A DNA stretch of 64,000 nt from Helicobacter equorum (GCF_900198655.1 NZ_FZPO01000015.1:1-64000); one strand, 5' to 3'. Counted from the stretch's first letter, positions 1 to 9,928 are shown. A program made the numbers and translations. Notes: generated by a model not told the origin, from the sequence alone.

Positions 1-570
1 ACCGCGCTTTTTCCTATACACAACAAGGGAATAAATAGTCTTGGCAGACATTATTTTGCAAACTTTGGCGATGGGGATTCATCGGGGTTTAGTGCGTCGC
101 TTGTGGCACGGCAAGATTTTGATTTTTTACGCCATTATAATGTCTCACTCGCTGTATATAAAAATATAGGCAACGCCAATGCGCGTATGGGACAACCAGG
201 CAATCCACTTGGATTCTATACACTTGATAATAGTGTGTATAGCACAGGTCCTGCGCTCAATGCCTTTTTAGCGCCCGATGCGTTTAGTGCGCTGTTTTTG
301 AGTAATGTCGCATTAGGAGCAACAAAAGCTGGAAATTTTGTTTTTGGGCTTGATGGACGATATACTACCGCACCAAGCGCTAGAGAGCACGCACTCAAAC
401 TGCACATAGATTGGGAGATAGATTCTCATCTTGCATTAGGATTGATAGCGACTTATTATATTTCTACGCCCCTAGAAGCTAGTGTGTGGGCATTAAATGG
501 CGAGAGCTATGAAGTTGGTAAAGCGTTTAGTAGAAGTTATGTGATCTCATGGATTAATTACAATTTTTAG
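1..570 (+). CDS. Outer membrane beta-barrel protein, Hof/OprD-like, C-terminal part
   Basis: The frame is open from base 1 to the TAG at 568, so the visible 189 codons are the C-terminal part of a longer protein and the GTG at 103 is internal. Short stretches of alternating polar and apolar residues and a final aromatic residue (SWINYNF) are typical of outer membrane beta-barrels, whose last strand is read by the Bam machinery. I recall hof-family genes near rpmB and the K+ channel gene in H. pylori, so a Hof (OMP_2, OprD-like porin) protein is the best guess. The family assignment is inference; the barrel nature is moderately secure. Confidence 0.6.
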   Translation, partial: TALFPIHNKGINSLGRHYFANFGDGDSSGFSASLVARQDFDFLRHYNVSLAVYKNIGNANARMGQPGNPLGFYTLDNSVYSTGPALNAFLAPDAFSALFLSNVALGATKAGNFVFGLDGRYTTAPSAREHALKLHIDWEIDSHLALGLIATYYISTPLEASVWALNGESYEVGKAFSRSYVISWINYNF

Positions 571-578
571 GTGGTTGC

Positions 579-1448
579 ATGGATACACAATCTCTCCCAA
601 ATATTCACACATTTTTACAGACATTGGGTGCGTATAGCGGTAAGGTTATTAAGCCTCTTAAAGATTTTGGCGTGGGAGCTACATACAAGAGGGCGTTAAG
701 TTTTGGACTTTTTGCACCTTTGGCACAAGAGATCTTAGAGCGCTCTAAGGTTACTCAAGGGATTATCTTGCACCCATTTTTTTTCGAGGATACACACAAT
801 ATCTATCGCTATGAAATTGGCACAGAATCTGGCGTGAGTGCGTTATTGGGATTAGAATGTGAAAGTTTGGCAGAATTTGTTGCGGAGTTAGATATTGGCT
901 ATATCGTTAATGAAAGTAGTTTGTGCGATGAGGAAGTGGCACACATACAGGATTTTGTGCGAAGTGGTGGTGCGCTTATTTTGGGGCGTGATTTATATTT
1001 GCATACGCAGAGCGTGTTTATTGCACAGATTCTAGGAAGCGTGGCAAAAGAGAGAAATATAGAAATTTTTATGCAAGATCTCTCGCACCCTTATGAGACA
1101 TCTACATCTATAGATATACAAGATTCACTAGATTCTGCCATTTTAGAGGAATTGCCAGAAAATAATGGTGCATTTGCGTATATATGTTTAGAATCTGAAA
1201 TGCCAGAGGCATTTGGTGCTAAGCAAAATGCTATGCAAGAACTTCTTGCACCAGAGAGTTTTAAAGCTATTTTAAAAATTAAAACACAAGGTGTGTATCC
1301 TATAGGGTTGATGGGCGTCATGGATACAGAATCTACAAAAAACAAAGAGTGTCAAGTGTCTTTTTGTCCTGCCATAAGAGGCACGATAGGTTGCTTGCCT
1401 AAAGCACAGGTATTGCAATATCCATTCGTGCGTATCCTTGCTCCTTAG
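579..1448 (+). CDS. Conserved hypothetical protein, 289 aa
   Basis: The ATG at 579 follows a GGTGG ribosome-binding sequence just behind the stop of the outer membrane protein gene (8 bases apart), so the two are probably cotranscribed. The product looks soluble: no signal peptide, no membrane segment, acidic, with short beta-alpha patterns such as a G-G-A-L-I-L-G run around residue 130. It carries several scattered cysteines but no CxxC pair. I do not recognise the family. In H. pylori I recall hypothetical genes in the same neighbourhood, which suggests a lineage-specific conserved protein rather than a recent arrival. No function is proposed. Confidence 0.7.
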   Translation: MDTQSLPNIHTFLQTLGAYSGKVIKPLKDFGVGATYKRALSFGLFAPLAQEILERSKVTQGIILHPFFFEDTHNIYRYEIGTESGVSALLGLECESLAEFVAELDIGYIVNESSLCDEEVAHIQDFVRSGGALILGRDLYLHTQSVFIAQILGSVAKERNIEIFMQDLSHPYETSTSIDIQDSLDSAILEELPENNGAFAYICLESEMPEAFGAKQNAMQELLAPESFKAILKIKTQGVYPIGLMGVMDTESTKNKECQVSFCPAIRGTIGCLPKAQVLQYPFVRILAP

Positions 1449-1506
1449 GGTTTTGGTTTTTGCGGTAGCAAAATCGCACTATTTAAGCAAAACCTTGTAA
1501 TATTTT

Positions 1507-1514
1507 TGTATAAT
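1507..1514 (+). promoter_or_regulatory. Extended -10 promoter of rpmB
   Basis: TGTATAAT (TG directly before a perfect TATAAT at 1509-1514) sits 33 bases before the rpmB ATG, a good distance for a short leader. The preceding 40 bases are T-rich, as is usual for Helicobacter housekeeping promoters, which rely on the -10 box rather than a strict -35. Confidence 0.6.
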
Positions 1515-1547
1515 TGCAGGCTTAAAATTCATCCAAAGGTTGTGAGA

Positions 1548-1736
1548 ATGTCAAGAAAATGTATATTTACAGGCAAAGGTCCAATGGTTGGCAATAATGT
1601 AAGCCATGCAAACAACAAAACAAAAAAGCGTTCCTTACCAAATTTGCGTAGGGTTAGAATTAAGCTAGAGGATGGCACAAGTATGCGTGTTCGTGTGGCT
1701 GCCTCGACACTACGCACAATGAGAAAAAAATCTTAA
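1548..1736 (+). CDS. rpmB: 50S ribosomal protein L28
   Basis: This 62-residue basic protein is bL28 of the large ribosomal subunit. It starts [12 protein letters not shown], followed by the [11 protein letters not shown] pattern typical of the family. An in-frame ATG at 1506 would add 14 residues, but that start lies at the -10 box and lacks a ribosome site; the ATG at 1548 has AAAGG at 1535-1539. The K+ channel gene follows 18 bases later, so the two probably share a transcript. Length is normal for the family. Confidence 0.95.
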   Translation: MSRKCIFTGKGPMVGNNVSHANNKTKKRSLPNLRRVRIKLEDGTSMRVRVAASTLRTMRKKS

Positions 1737-1754
1737 GAGAGGATTCTCTACACC

Positions 1755-2879
1755 TTGGCTAAGGTAAAAAAAAATTCGCACACAAAGATCCAACAAGGCC
1801 CCGATATTAGCTTAAGTACTGAACTTTATCAGCAGCTTAAGCCTTTTAGAATCCCCCTTATACTCCTTCAGTTCTTTATTGTTTTTGGCACAATAGGATA
1901 TCTTGTCCTAGAAGATTATGATTTGATGCAGGCTTTCTTCCAAACAACATATACCTTTACCAACACGGGTTTTGGCGCACTCAAAGAGCGAGATTTTGGC
2001 ACAATTACAATTATTTTTACAACTATACTTATGGTGTGTGGTGCTGGTATTGTTACCTTTAGTGTTGCCTTTACTATTAGTATTTTTAATAATAGCACGC
2101 TTATTGCACTTATCAAGGAGCAAAATATGATCTACAAAATTAGTCGCTTACGCAATCATTATGTGATTTGTTACCACAACAAACACACTATCGAGCTTGC
2201 TAAGCAGTTTCGAGAATCTCAAATTCCCTTTGTGGTGGTTGATAATACACCAAACTTTGAGCAAGAGGCGCACTTACACAAATATCCTTATTACATTATG
2301 GGTGATCCGCACACGCAAGTTGCGATGCTAAAGACGCATCTTTCATCGGCAAAAGGTATTGTAACTTTTTCACCAAATATCACAGAAAATATTGCATTAA
2401 TCGCGAGTGTGAGGCTATTTGAAAAAGAATTAGGACGCAAGCCTTATTATGTTATTGCCAATGCTAGCACACAAGAAGAAATCGATAAGCTAAAAAAATT
2501 AGGTTGCGATTTTGTCGTATCCGCTTCTAAACTTCTCGCACAGAGAATCTCGGCTATGGCGATTAGACCAGATATGGAAAATCTTTTGGAGCAATTTTTA
2601 TATAAGCGTGATACTAAGCTTGATTTGGAGGAAATCATCGTGCCAAAATATAGTTGGCTTGTATTACGAAAACTTAAAGACGCGCATTTTAGAGATGTAA
2701 CAAATGTGTCGGTTGTAGCTATTACACAAAAAGATGGTAAATTTATCACAATGCCAACAGGAGATGCAGTTGTAACAAGTGAGTGCAAAATGCTTCTTAT
2801 AGGGACTTCTGAAGATATAAGAATGACAAAGCGTTTGATTATGAGAAAACAAAAACCTAGAGAGGTGGATTATGTCTAA
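1755..2879 (+). CDS. Two-TM potassium channel with RCK (TrkA-N/TrkA-C) domains
   Basis: This inner-membrane K+ channel subunit has 374 residues: TM1 about 33-52, a pore loop with the filter T-N-T-G-F-G at 69-74, TM2 about 84-110, a cytoplasmic RCK/TrkA-N domain from about 135 and a TrkA-C part after about 280. It matches the layout of H. pylori HpKchA, known to be needed for gastric colonisation. The filter reads GFG rather than GYG. The first RCK strand ([11 protein letters not shown]) lacks the GxGxxG nucleotide motif, so dinucleotide binding there is doubtful. The start is TTG with AGAGGA upstream. It overlaps argJ by 8 bases. Confidence 0.88.
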   Translation: MAKVKKNSHTKIQQGPDISLSTELYQQLKPFRIPLILLQFFIVFGTIGYLVLEDYDLMQAFFQTTYTFTNTGFGALKERDFGTITIIFTTILMVCGAGIVTFSVAFTISIFNNSTLIALIKEQNMIYKISRLRNHYVICYHNKHTIELAKQFRESQIPFVVVDNTPNFEQEAHLHKYPYYIMGDPHTQVAMLKTHLSSAKGIVTFSPNITENIALIASVRLFEKELGRKPYYVIANASTQEEIDKLKKLGCDFVVSASKLLAQRISAMAIRPDMENLLEQFLYKRDTKLDLEEIIVPKYSWLVLRKLKDAHFRDVTNVSVVAITQKDGKFITMPTGDAVVTSECKMLLIGTSEDIRMTKRLIMRKQKPREVDYV

Positions 2880-4077
2880 ACATTATAATGTGTATCCTAT
2901 AGATGGTGGTGTGTGTGCATCAAATGGATTTATGGCTGATGGCGTTGCAGCCGGACTTAAAAAAGATAATGCGCTTGATATGGCGTTTATTTGCGCAAAA
3001 GAGGACTTTAGTGTGCATACGCTTTTTACAAGTAACACATTTGCTGCTGCACCTATTGTGCATTTTAGACAATATGTAGAAGGAAAACAAAGCAATTTTG
3101 TTCTCATCACGACAAAAAATGCTAATGCGATGACAGGCAAAGCGGGTGTGCAAGATGTATGTGAGATTTTGGACGCTTTAAAGAAGCGATTTAGTTGGGT
3201 TACAAATCCTATTATGTCAAGCACTGGTGTTATCGGTGTGCGTTTGCCAAAAGAGCAAATTATACAGGCTTTTGAAAAATTTAGTTTTGAATCTAATAGA
3301 GATTCACATAAGCGTGCTAGTGATGCAATCCGTACCACAGATGCTTTTAGTAAAGAAATTGCCTTGGAAGTTGAGTTAGAAAATGGCAAATGTTTTAGGA
3401 TTGGTGCTATGGCAAAAGGTGCAGGTATGATTGCTCCTTCTTTGGCAACAATGCTTTGTTTTATCACTACAGATGCACCCATTCCTGCAGAACACGCACA
3501 AAAACTTCTGCAAAAATATGCTAAGAAAAATTTTGATGCTATTAGTGTCGATGGGGATATGAGCACCAATGATTCTGTGTTTTTACTCTCTAGTGGGAAA
3601 AGCGAGGCATACGATGAGGAAGCCTTTGGTATAGCACTAGATACGATCACACATAAACTCGCTCTTGATATGGTGCGTGATGGCGAGGGTGCAAGTAGGG
3701 TTGTAGCCTTTGAAGTAAAAGGTGCCCGTGATGAGGCACAAGCGCGATGTGCTGCTAAAGCTCTTAGTAATTCTTTGCTTGTGAAAACAGCAATTTTTGG
3801 CGGTGATCCAAATTGGGGACGTATCGCTTCAACAATAGGTGCTAGCGGAGTACAAGCGCGTGAAGAATCGCTAAGTATTAGTATTGGTGGTGTGTTGGTG
3901 TATAATAAGGGCGATATTGTTTTTACTCCAGAGGTAGAGGCTAAGGCGCACAAGGCTATGGAATCTGCAGAATTTAGAATTGTATGTGATCTAGGAATTG
4001 CACAAGGTGCGTATGTGAGCTATGGCTGCGATTTGGGACATAAATATGTGGAGATAAATTCAGATTATCGATCTTGA
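2872..4077 (+). CDS. argJ: Bifunctional ornithine acetyltransferase / N-acetylglutamate synthase
   Basis: ArgJ transfers the acetyl group from N-acetylornithine to glutamate, closing the cyclic arginine pathway; many ArgJ enzymes also make N-acetylglutamate from acetyl-CoA. The 401-residue precursor has the self-cleavage region [14 protein letters not shown], with the break expected between Ala192 and Thr193, whose Thr becomes the nucleophile. The N-terminal S-S-T-G-V-I-G and C-terminal G-G-D-P-N-W-G-R signatures are present. It starts inside the end of the channel gene (8-base overlap), suggesting translational coupling, with no obvious functional link. As I recall, H. pylori lacks argJ. Confidence 0.96.
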   Translation: MSKHYNVYPIDGGVCASNGFMADGVAAGLKKDNALDMAFICAKEDFSVHTLFTSNTFAAAPIVHFRQYVEGKQSNFVLITTKNANAMTGKAGVQDVCEILDALKKRFSWVTNPIMSSTGVIGVRLPKEQIIQAFEKFSFESNRDSHKRASDAIRTTDAFSKEIALEVELENGKCFRIGAMAKGAGMIAPSLATMLCFITTDAPIPAEHAQKLLQKYAKKNFDAISVDGDMSTNDSVFLLSSGKSEAYDEEAFGIALDTITHKLALDMVRDGEGASRVVAFEVKGARDEAQARCAAKALSNSLLVKTAIFGGDPNWGRIASTIGASGVQAREESLSISIGGVLVYNKGDIVFTPEVEAKAHKAMESAEFRIVCDLGIAQGAYVSYGCDLGHKYVEINSDYRS

Positions 4078-4135
4078 CACATAAAAAATGGTGCAAAACT
4101 TGCTTATATTGCATATATATAAATAAGGAGTAAGA

Positions 4136-6493
4136 TTGCTACGGGTTTTTGTGTGTTGTGCATTCATTTTTATAGGAATTAGTAATGCACTTGAGGTGAG
4201 CATTAATTATGGTAAGCAAAATAATGCGCATTTTTCTGTCCTAAATCTTCAGCACGATAAGCCTTTTGAGTGTCAAGCCCTTACTAATACCTATGGTGAA
4301 ACTACAAGAATTGTATGTGTTGTTAAACAAACTCCTACGGCTAGTTTTTCGCCTACAAGCACGATTTTTTTTAAGTTTTGGAATCGTGTTATAGATGGAG
4401 AATTTTACCTTTATATTGAGCCAAATTTTTCTGCTAAGCTTTTTAATACTTATATAGATTTGCGTGATGAAGTAACTATTCCCAAGGAACGTCCAAAAAA
4501 GTCTAAAAAATGGCAAGTTGTAGGGTATAAAGATCATATTCCTTTTCTCTCATCAAGCAATGCTCCTGTAGATGGTTTAAATTTCCCTGTGCGTATTGCT
4601 CAAGGTGAAGAAAATTTTGTCCAAGCACTTGATATTAATCGCACACCCTTAGAGTTTGAAGAAGGTCAAGATTTTACCTATTATCTTGCAATTCAAGATT
4701 TGATGAAAAATGCTTTATATTTTGATGCGATAAAAATGATTGATGAGACATTGCGCATATTTCCCGAGAGTATTTTTGTCAAAGATTTAATGTATTATCG
4801 TCTTAAGGTGCTTGAAGAACTTGATCCACAAGAAAATGCTGATGCTATTATCGATATGGGGACTAAATGGGTCAAACGCTATCCGACAGATATGTATGTC
4901 CCAGAGGTTTTGTATTATGTAGGAAATGCTTATAATGATATTCATTTTGGATCAGAATCTAAGTATTTTTTTGATCGCTTAATTAGTGAATATCCTAACT
5001 CGCGTTTTGCGCCACTAGCAAAAATGCAACTTGCTAAAAATTATTATGGACTTTCAGATTCTCCTACTGCTATGCGACTTTTTGTGCAAGCCTATCAGGA
5101 GGCAAAGGATCTTGATAGTGCGAGTATGATTGCGCTAAATTGGAGTGAATTTTATATAGAATCTGGCAAAAAACAAGATGCACAAAAACTTATTGATACG
5201 CTTTTATCAGCATATCCACAATTTTTGGGAGAAAATATTACAAAAACATATAATTTTATTGCGTTACTTGCCGAGAATGAAATGTGGGAGAGCGCGGCTA
5301 AAATGAGTGAATTGCTTTTTGCACAGCTTCATGATGATATGGTGTTTGCGCGTGATGAGGTGCTAAATAGAGCTGCATTGTATTATCAAAATGCTAACCA
5401 ATACGAAAAGGCACACGAGTTAAATGAACTTTTTATGCAAGAGTTTCCTAATAAAGCACATGCTCAAGAAGTCAAAGAACGTGATGATAAGATGCTCTTT
5501 TTTGTGGGTGTAGATGATGACGATGCGAAAAAAATTGAGCGTTATGAATATCTTATACAAAAATACCCAAATACAGATATTGCCCAAAAAGCCACAAAAT
5601 TAAAATCTCAAATTCTCTTTTCACAAGGGCGATATAATGAGCTTTTGGACGCACAAGATCAAGAATTAGCCCAAAAAAGCTATTTTGAATTAATCCTTAA
5701 AGCTATAGAATCTAAAGATTGCCCAAAAATCGTGGAGTATTTTGCACATTACCCAAAGGATAAGTTTAGTGATGAGCAGAATCTGGTGGCATTTACATGT
5801 TTGTATGATGTGTCGCTTAATAAAGAAGCCCAAAAACTTATAGAAGGTATGGCACAAGCACAAAGCGATATGCATAAAAAGCTAGATATTCTCTATTATG
5901 AGGCAAAAAATCTCGATAAATTGGGTATGGTAAAACAAGCTACACTTGCTAGTCGCGACGCGTTGTCATTGGCGCAGGGATTAGGAGAGAGTAGGCGTTA
6001 TAACATTGGATTTGTGCTGTTTAAAAATCTCATGGCACTAGGTAATCTTGATGAAGCGCGTGAGGTTTATACATTTTTGCATAAACATATTGGCGATGAT
6101 GTGCGTATGATTGATGTAGATTTAGAGCTACTAAAATCTGCCCAAACTCAAAAAGAAGAAACTTCTATTGAATTATATGCGCGTGATATTTTACGTTTAC
6201 AACACCTCCATAAGAGTAGTAATGGGACACCATACGTGGAATTAGCCCTTGGGCAGTCGTATATGCGACTTGGGGCGTGGCAAGATTCTAATACGATTTT
6301 AGGCGAGCTTTTGCAAAAAGATATTACGCCATCCACTCGCGCACAGGCTTTGTATTTACAGGGATCAAATTATAAAAATGCTAGTGACCTTACACACGCC
6401 AAAGAGAGTTTTGAATCTTGTCAAAAACTCCAAGGTGCTGGGGTAGATATGTGGCAAAATCTCTGTACTGAAGGATTAGAGTTGCTAAAATAG
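4136..6493 (+). CDS. Exported TPR-repeat protein, 785 aa
   Basis: The protein begins with a hydrophobic signal peptide (FVCCAFIFIGISNALE) and is probably periplasmic or bound to a membrane. Residues about 20-180 form a beta-rich domain with a Lys/Arg-rich patch (RPKKSKKW). From about 180 to the end it is almost entirely alpha-helical, with tetratricopeptide-like helix pairs, for example around Y-V-P-E-V-L-Y-Y-V-G-N-A-Y and S-R-F-A-P-L-A-K-M-Q-L-A-K. Such proteins act as scaffolds; no enzymatic motif is visible. The TTG start is chosen because AAGGAG lies 5 bases upstream and it begins the signal peptide. It stands alone, 58 bases after argJ. Confidence 0.8.
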   Translation: MLRVFVCCAFIFIGISNALEVSINYGKQNNAHFSVLNLQHDKPFECQALTNTYGETTRIVCVVKQTPTASFSPTSTIFFKFWNRVIDGEFYLYIEPNFSAKLFNTYIDLRDEVTIPKERPKKSKKWQVVGYKDHIPFLSSSNAPVDGLNFPVRIAQGEENFVQALDINRTPLEFEEGQDFTYYLAIQDLMKNALYFDAIKMIDETLRIFPESIFVKDLMYYRLKVLEELDPQENADAIIDMGTKWVKRYPTDMYVPEVLYYVGNAYNDIHFGSESKYFFDRLISEYPNSRFAPLAKMQLAKNYYGLSDSPTAMRLFVQAYQEAKDLDSASMIALNWSEFYIESGKKQDAQKLIDTLLSAYPQFLGENITKTYNFIALLAENEMWESAAKMSELLFAQLHDDMVFARDEVLNRAALYYQNANQYEKAHELNELFMQEFPNKAHAQEVKERDDKMLFFVGVDDDDAKKIERYEYLIQKYPNTDIAQKATKLKSQILFSQGRYNELLDAQDQELAQKSYFELILKAIESKDCPKIVEYFAHYPKDKFSDEQNLVAFTCLYDVSLNKEAQKLIEGMAQAQSDMHKKLDILYYEAKNLDKLGMVKQATLASRDALSLAQGLGESRRYNIGFVLFKNLMALGNLDEAREVYTFLHKHIGDDVRMIDVDLELLKSAQTQKEETSIELYARDILRLQHLHKSSNGTPYVELALGQSYMRLGAWQDSNTILGELLQKDITPSTRAQALYLQGSNYKNASDLTHAKESFESCQKLQGAGVDMWQNLCTEGLELLK

Positions 6494-6542
6494 ATTCTGC
6501 ATTCTAAAGAGTATCTCGCTTAATTCTTGTGGTTTCTTATTA

Positions 6543-7805
6543 CTAAATTTTATAGAGCAAACCGAGATTGGTAGCAAATGTGCCTATATATGTAGTGTCA
6601 TCAAGTGACCAATTTCCATTTATATCCCAGGTAATACTCAAGTTTGTAGCAGGAATAGTATAAAATGTTCCAACTCTCCATATAGGGTAGAGTGAATCTA
6701 GTTTTTTAGTTAGATTTTGTGAAATTCCATTGCTATCTTTAATTATGATATTGATTGCAGAACTTATATTTTTTGTAATACCAAATCCAGCGAATAAACC
6801 CCAGTCTTTAAGGTTTTTAGTTACTACTGCTTCTACCTATGCGATTATCTTTAATAGTAGTAGGACAGCCATTATCATAGCATGAATAATATCTGTCAGG
6901 ATAGCTATAAGATGTTTCAGATTCTATGCCACCAACATTTCCCATTATGTAAAGAGTATTTATGCCTAATGACCAACTTTTATTATTAAATTCTCTTGTA
7001 TATCCAGCTCTTATCGTTATAGGTACAACAAGACCTAATGAGAGACTATCAAGTGTGAGAAAATTGGAATAGCCATAAGGAGCAAGTGATATAGATTCCA
7101 TTCTTCCATCAGCAAATCCAAGACCCACATCGGTACTTATAGTAAGATAATTTTTTCTCTTTTGATTTTTAAGCACCCATTTTAAACTTTGATCTATATC
7201 AATACGCACATTCCCCTGAAACTTGTTCTCTTGTATAAGTTCAACAAGATTTTTAATAGTGTTTTCCTGATTGCCTCTATAATCATCAATTTCTGCACTT
7301 GCAAAGCCATTCCATATATAGTCTATTTTACCTTGATTGTTGAGGCAACTAATATCTATATAGATTTTTTTGTAGGTTTTGTAGTATGTATAAGTATGTG
7401 TTTGTGGTGTTGTAGTCGTGGTAGTACTATTTCCACGACCAGATACATAGTATTCCCCAACAAACCCACTTATATTAGTATTTGTATGACTAGTGCTAGT
7501 ATTGTATGTTGTATAGCTACCCGTATTTTATAGGTTGGTTCATCTAGTTTGTAGAAAATGCCACAAACATTTTTCTCTAGATTCTGTATTGTTATCTACG
7601 ATAGAATATCCATCCTGTATCATTAAATGTTCTAGGATTTTCCCAAAGTTTATTTCTTCTAGGCTTGCATCATCCGGGACGACAACTATAATGGCTGCTT
7701 TTTATCTATTTTTGTATTAAATGCACCTTCTGTTTTGTAATATGCTGTCGAACAGCCACTAAAATATACAAGTATTAATGTTATTAAGTATGTTATTTCT
7801 TTCAT
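6543..7805 (-). pseudogene. Decayed lipoprotein/beta-barrel outer membrane protein gene (several frameshifts)
   Basis: Read on the minus strand, AGGAG and ATG (7805) open a lipoprotein signal peptide with lipobox Phe-Ser-Gly-Cys. The frame breaks at an A5 run near 7700, twice around 7550-7520 (stops at about 7540 and 7530), and near 6837, then returns to the starting frame and stops at 6543. Joined by eye, about 420 residues appear: signal peptide, a small domain (AAIIVVVPDDASLEEINFG), a Ser/Thr-rich linker, a beta segment (KIYIDI), and a C-terminal barrel-like half ending in ATNLGLLYKI. The longest uninterrupted piece is 6817-7383 and beyond. Neighbouring genes are intact, so true decay is likelier than poor sequence. 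Confidence 0.75.
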
Positions 7806-7834
7806 CTCTGCTCCTACTTTTGAGAATAGCGGAG

Positions 7835-7840
7835 ATTATA
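7835..7840 (-). promoter_or_regulatory. -10 box of the decayed lipoprotein gene
   Basis: A perfect TATAAT on the minus strand lies 29 bases before the ATG at 7805, with an A-tract of eight bases just upstream on that strand. The promoter and ribosome-binding site therefore still look intact although the coding region is broken. The 7806-7990 gap holds nothing else I can name. Confidence 0.5.
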
Positions 7841-7990
7841 TTATTTTTTTTGCAAGTTGGGCAAGCAGACTAGATTCATCTGCAATGTTTATGAAATAAG
7901 AGATATTTTACACGAAGTCATGAGAAAATGAACCAGAAGTTTTAGAATCTATCTGTGCTCTTGTTTATACAAACAGATTCAATAAGAGTA

Positions 7991-8362
7991 CTATTTCGTG
8001 CGATCTTGTTTGCGAAGTTCTTTAATGCGCGCTGCTTTACCACTGCGAGTGCGTAAGTAATAAAGTTTAGCTCTTCTTACGCGTCCGATACGCAATACTT
8101 GGATAGAATCTAGGCTTTCACTATAAAGCGGGAATGTTTTTTCTACACCTATATTGTTGGCACCCATTTTGCGCACAGTAAAGGTTCGATCTACACCATT
8201 CCCCCTAATAGCGATACATACACCCTCAAAATTTTGGATTCTGCTTTTATCACCTTCTTGAATCTTAATGCCTAGTCTTATAGTATCTCCAGCCTTAAAT
8301 TGCGGAACTTTTTTGTCGCCAATCTGTGCTTTTTGGAAGCTCTCGACATATCTATTTTTCAT
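7991..8362 (-). CDS. rplS: 50S ribosomal protein L19
   Basis: This 123-residue protein is bL19, located at the 30S-50S interface. Family signatures are clear: [18 protein letters not shown] and the closing R-R-A-K-L-Y-Y-L-R basic segment. It is the last gene of a minus-strand cluster, 23 bases after trmD, in the order ffh-rpsP-KH-rimM-trmD-rplS that I recall from H. pylori. Length is typical. Confidence 0.97.
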   Translation of the reverse strand: MKNRYVESFQKAQIGDKKVPQFKAGDTIRLGIKIQEGDKSRIQNFEGVCIAIRGNGVDRTFTVRKMGANNIGVEKTFPLYSESLDSIQVLRIGRVRRAKLYYLRTRSGKAARIKELRKQDRTK

Positions 8363-8385
8363 ACCTAATCCTTAGATGTCAAAAA

Positions 8386-9096
8386 TTATTTCTTTGCTAC
8401 CGCGAGATGTGTGCGAAACAAATCGGGTCGAAAATATTGCGTTTTGCAACTTGCCAAAGAATGTTTTAGACCTGCGATTTTATTATGGTTTCCCTTTGAA
8501 TACTCTGAAGGGATTGCAAATTTTTGCAAACTTTTGATTTTTTTTTCAAAGTTTGATGTGTTTTTTGCAAAGTTTGGGGCTTCAAGCAGATAAGATTCAA
8601 AGCTTTCACCTTTGAGTGAATCTGCATTACCAAGCACATTTGGAATCTGTCGCGCAATACTATCTGCAAGGCACAAGGCTCCAAGCTCCCCACCAGTGAG
8701 GATATAATCACCTATGCTAAATACTTCATCACCACAACATTCTATCAATCGTTCATCAAAGCCCTCATAACGACCACATACAAAGCTAATATGGGATTTT
8801 TTGGCAAGGCGTGCAGCATCATTTTGTTTAAACGGCTTACCACAAGGACTAAGAAATATAATATGGGAATTTTGTGCCTCCCATAATGCATAGGCTAGAG
8901 ATTCAAACATAAGCACCTGTCCCGCTCCACCGCTTATAGGTGGATTATCGACTGCTTGGTATATGTTTGTTGCAAATTCGCGAAAATTTATACATTCAAT
9001 ATCTATAAGTTTGTGCTCGCATGCTCGTTTTAGGATAGAATCTTCAAAATAGGGTAAGATAAGCTGTGGAAAGAGTGTAAAAAAACTAAATTTCAT
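8386..9096 (-). CDS. trmD: tRNA (guanine-37-N1)-methyltransferase
   Basis: TrmD uses S-adenosylmethionine to methylate G37 next to the anticodon, preventing frameshifting. The 236 residues carry the SPOUT knot signature: S-G-G-A-G-Q-V-L-M near residue 60, then V-C-G-R-Y-E-G-F-D-E-R and S-I-G-D-Y-I-L-T-G-G-E-L. Its stop-start region overlaps rimM by one base, so the two are translationally coupled. The C-terminal helical domain is present; length is normal. Confidence 0.97.
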   Translation of the reverse strand: MKFSFFTLFPQLILPYFEDSILKRACEHKLIDIECINFREFATNIYQAVDNPPISGGAGQVLMFESLAYALWEAQNSHIIFLSPCGKPFKQNDAARLAKKSHISFVCGRYEGFDERLIECCGDEVFSIGDYILTGGELGALCLADSIARQIPNVLGNADSLKGESFESYLLEAPNFAKNTSNFEKKIKSLQKFAIPSEYSKGNHNKIAGLKHSLASCKTQYFRPDLFRTHLAVAKK

Positions 9097-9680
9097 TAGC
9101 TATTTTCCAAAATTTCGCGCGCATTTTGCGTATAAATACATTTTTGTGCGATATCAGTTTGGATAATGAAACGATCGATATAAGGCAAAAGAAAGGTTTT
9201 TGGGAGTTTTTGCGTTGCCAAAAGATGAGGATTAGTGTTTATGATCATATAGTCTGTGTTACCTATACGCTCAATCTCCTGGACTTTGCCTAATGTGATT
9301 TGAGATTCTATAATGTCACAACCGATAATATCAAACCAAAAAAATTCATCATCTTTCAAGATGCAATCTTGCCGACTTTGCGCTATAGTGGCATACAATA
9401 TATGGTTTGTAAGTGCTTTTGCCATTTCTTGTGTCAAGATGTCGCAAAACTGGATTTTTGCATAATCTTTGTTAGGGAGTGGCGTATAGGATTGCACAAT
9501 GACAGAAGAATAGATTCTGTGGGACGTGTAGTATAGCTTGTCCCTTGCTATGCTTGTGGGGAAATCGGTTTGCACAAAAAGACGCAAACTCCCATCAAAT
9601 CCGATGGTGCGTCCGATCTTGCCTATTTGTATGAGATTATCAGTTGATTGCTTGGATAAAGATTCTGTAGTTTTGTCCAT
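9096..9680 (-). CDS. rimM: Ribosome maturation factor RimM
   Basis: RimM binds ribosomal protein S19 and helps mature the 3' domain of 16S rRNA. The N-terminal beta-barrel opens with I-Q-I-G-K-I-G-R-T-I-G-F-D-G, and the C-terminal PRC-barrel part includes F-W-F-D-I-I-G-C and G-K-V-Q-E-I-E-R-I-G. From the ATG at 9680 it overlaps the upstream KH-domain gene by 41 bases, longer than usual, so a start slightly further in is possible; the conserved core begins about residue 17. Sequence divergence is high, as usual in epsilonproteobacteria. Confidence 0.9.
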   Translation of the reverse strand: MDKTTESLSKQSTDNLIQIGKIGRTIGFDGSLRLFVQTDFPTSIARDKLYYTSHRIYSSVIVQSYTPLPNKDYAKIQFCDILTQEMAKALTNHILYATIAQSRQDCILKDDEFFWFDIIGCDIIESQITLGKVQEIERIGNTDYMIINTNPHLLATQKLPKTFLLPYIDRFIIQTDIAQKCIYTQNAREILENS

Positions 9681-9894
9681 CTTTGGCTTTTGCTCCCGAA
9701 ATAAGCGTTTTAAGAGAGCCTATCATTCTACCTTCTTTGCCAATGAGTCGCCCAAGATCATCAGAATGAGCCAAAACACATATTTCTCGTGTTGTACTTC
9801 CATCTTCTTCTATGATATCTCGACTTGAGACACCAATATATTCAGGTCTTGTGGCGAGCTTTTTGGTATATGTTTCTACGAACTTTTCTATCAT
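9640..9894 (-). CDS. KH-domain RNA-binding protein (KhpA-like)
   Basis: This 84-residue protein has a single type II KH domain with the G-R-L-I-G-K-E-G-R-M-I loop (a GxxG-type RNA-contacting loop). Small KH proteins of this family bind many RNAs and in other bacteria pair with KhpB. It lies between rpsP and rimM, the standard place in Helicobacter and also in Gram-positive bacteria, pointing to a role in ribosome or RNA metabolism. Its 3' end overlaps rimM. Confidence 0.9.
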   Translation of the reverse strand: MIEKFVETYTKKLATRPEYIGVSSRDIIEEDGSTTREICVLAHSDDLGRLIGKEGRMIGSLKTLISGAKAKDGQNYRIFIQAIN

Positions 9895-9928
9895 TGTAAA
9901 TTCTTACAATATGCCTAAAGATATGTAG

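Noticed and set aside
1506-1547. Longer rpmB beginning at 1506
   Set aside because: This start lies at the -10 box, lacks a ribosome-binding site, and adds residues absent from L28 proteins.
2883-3953. Long antisense open frame (356 codons) opposite argJ
   Set aside because: It mirrors the codon pattern of argJ, has no ribosome site or family similarity, and is a shadow frame.
7970-7990. TGTTTATACAAACA as the terminator of rplS
   Set aside because: The stem has only five base pairs of A/T-rich pairing and no U-run; not convincing.
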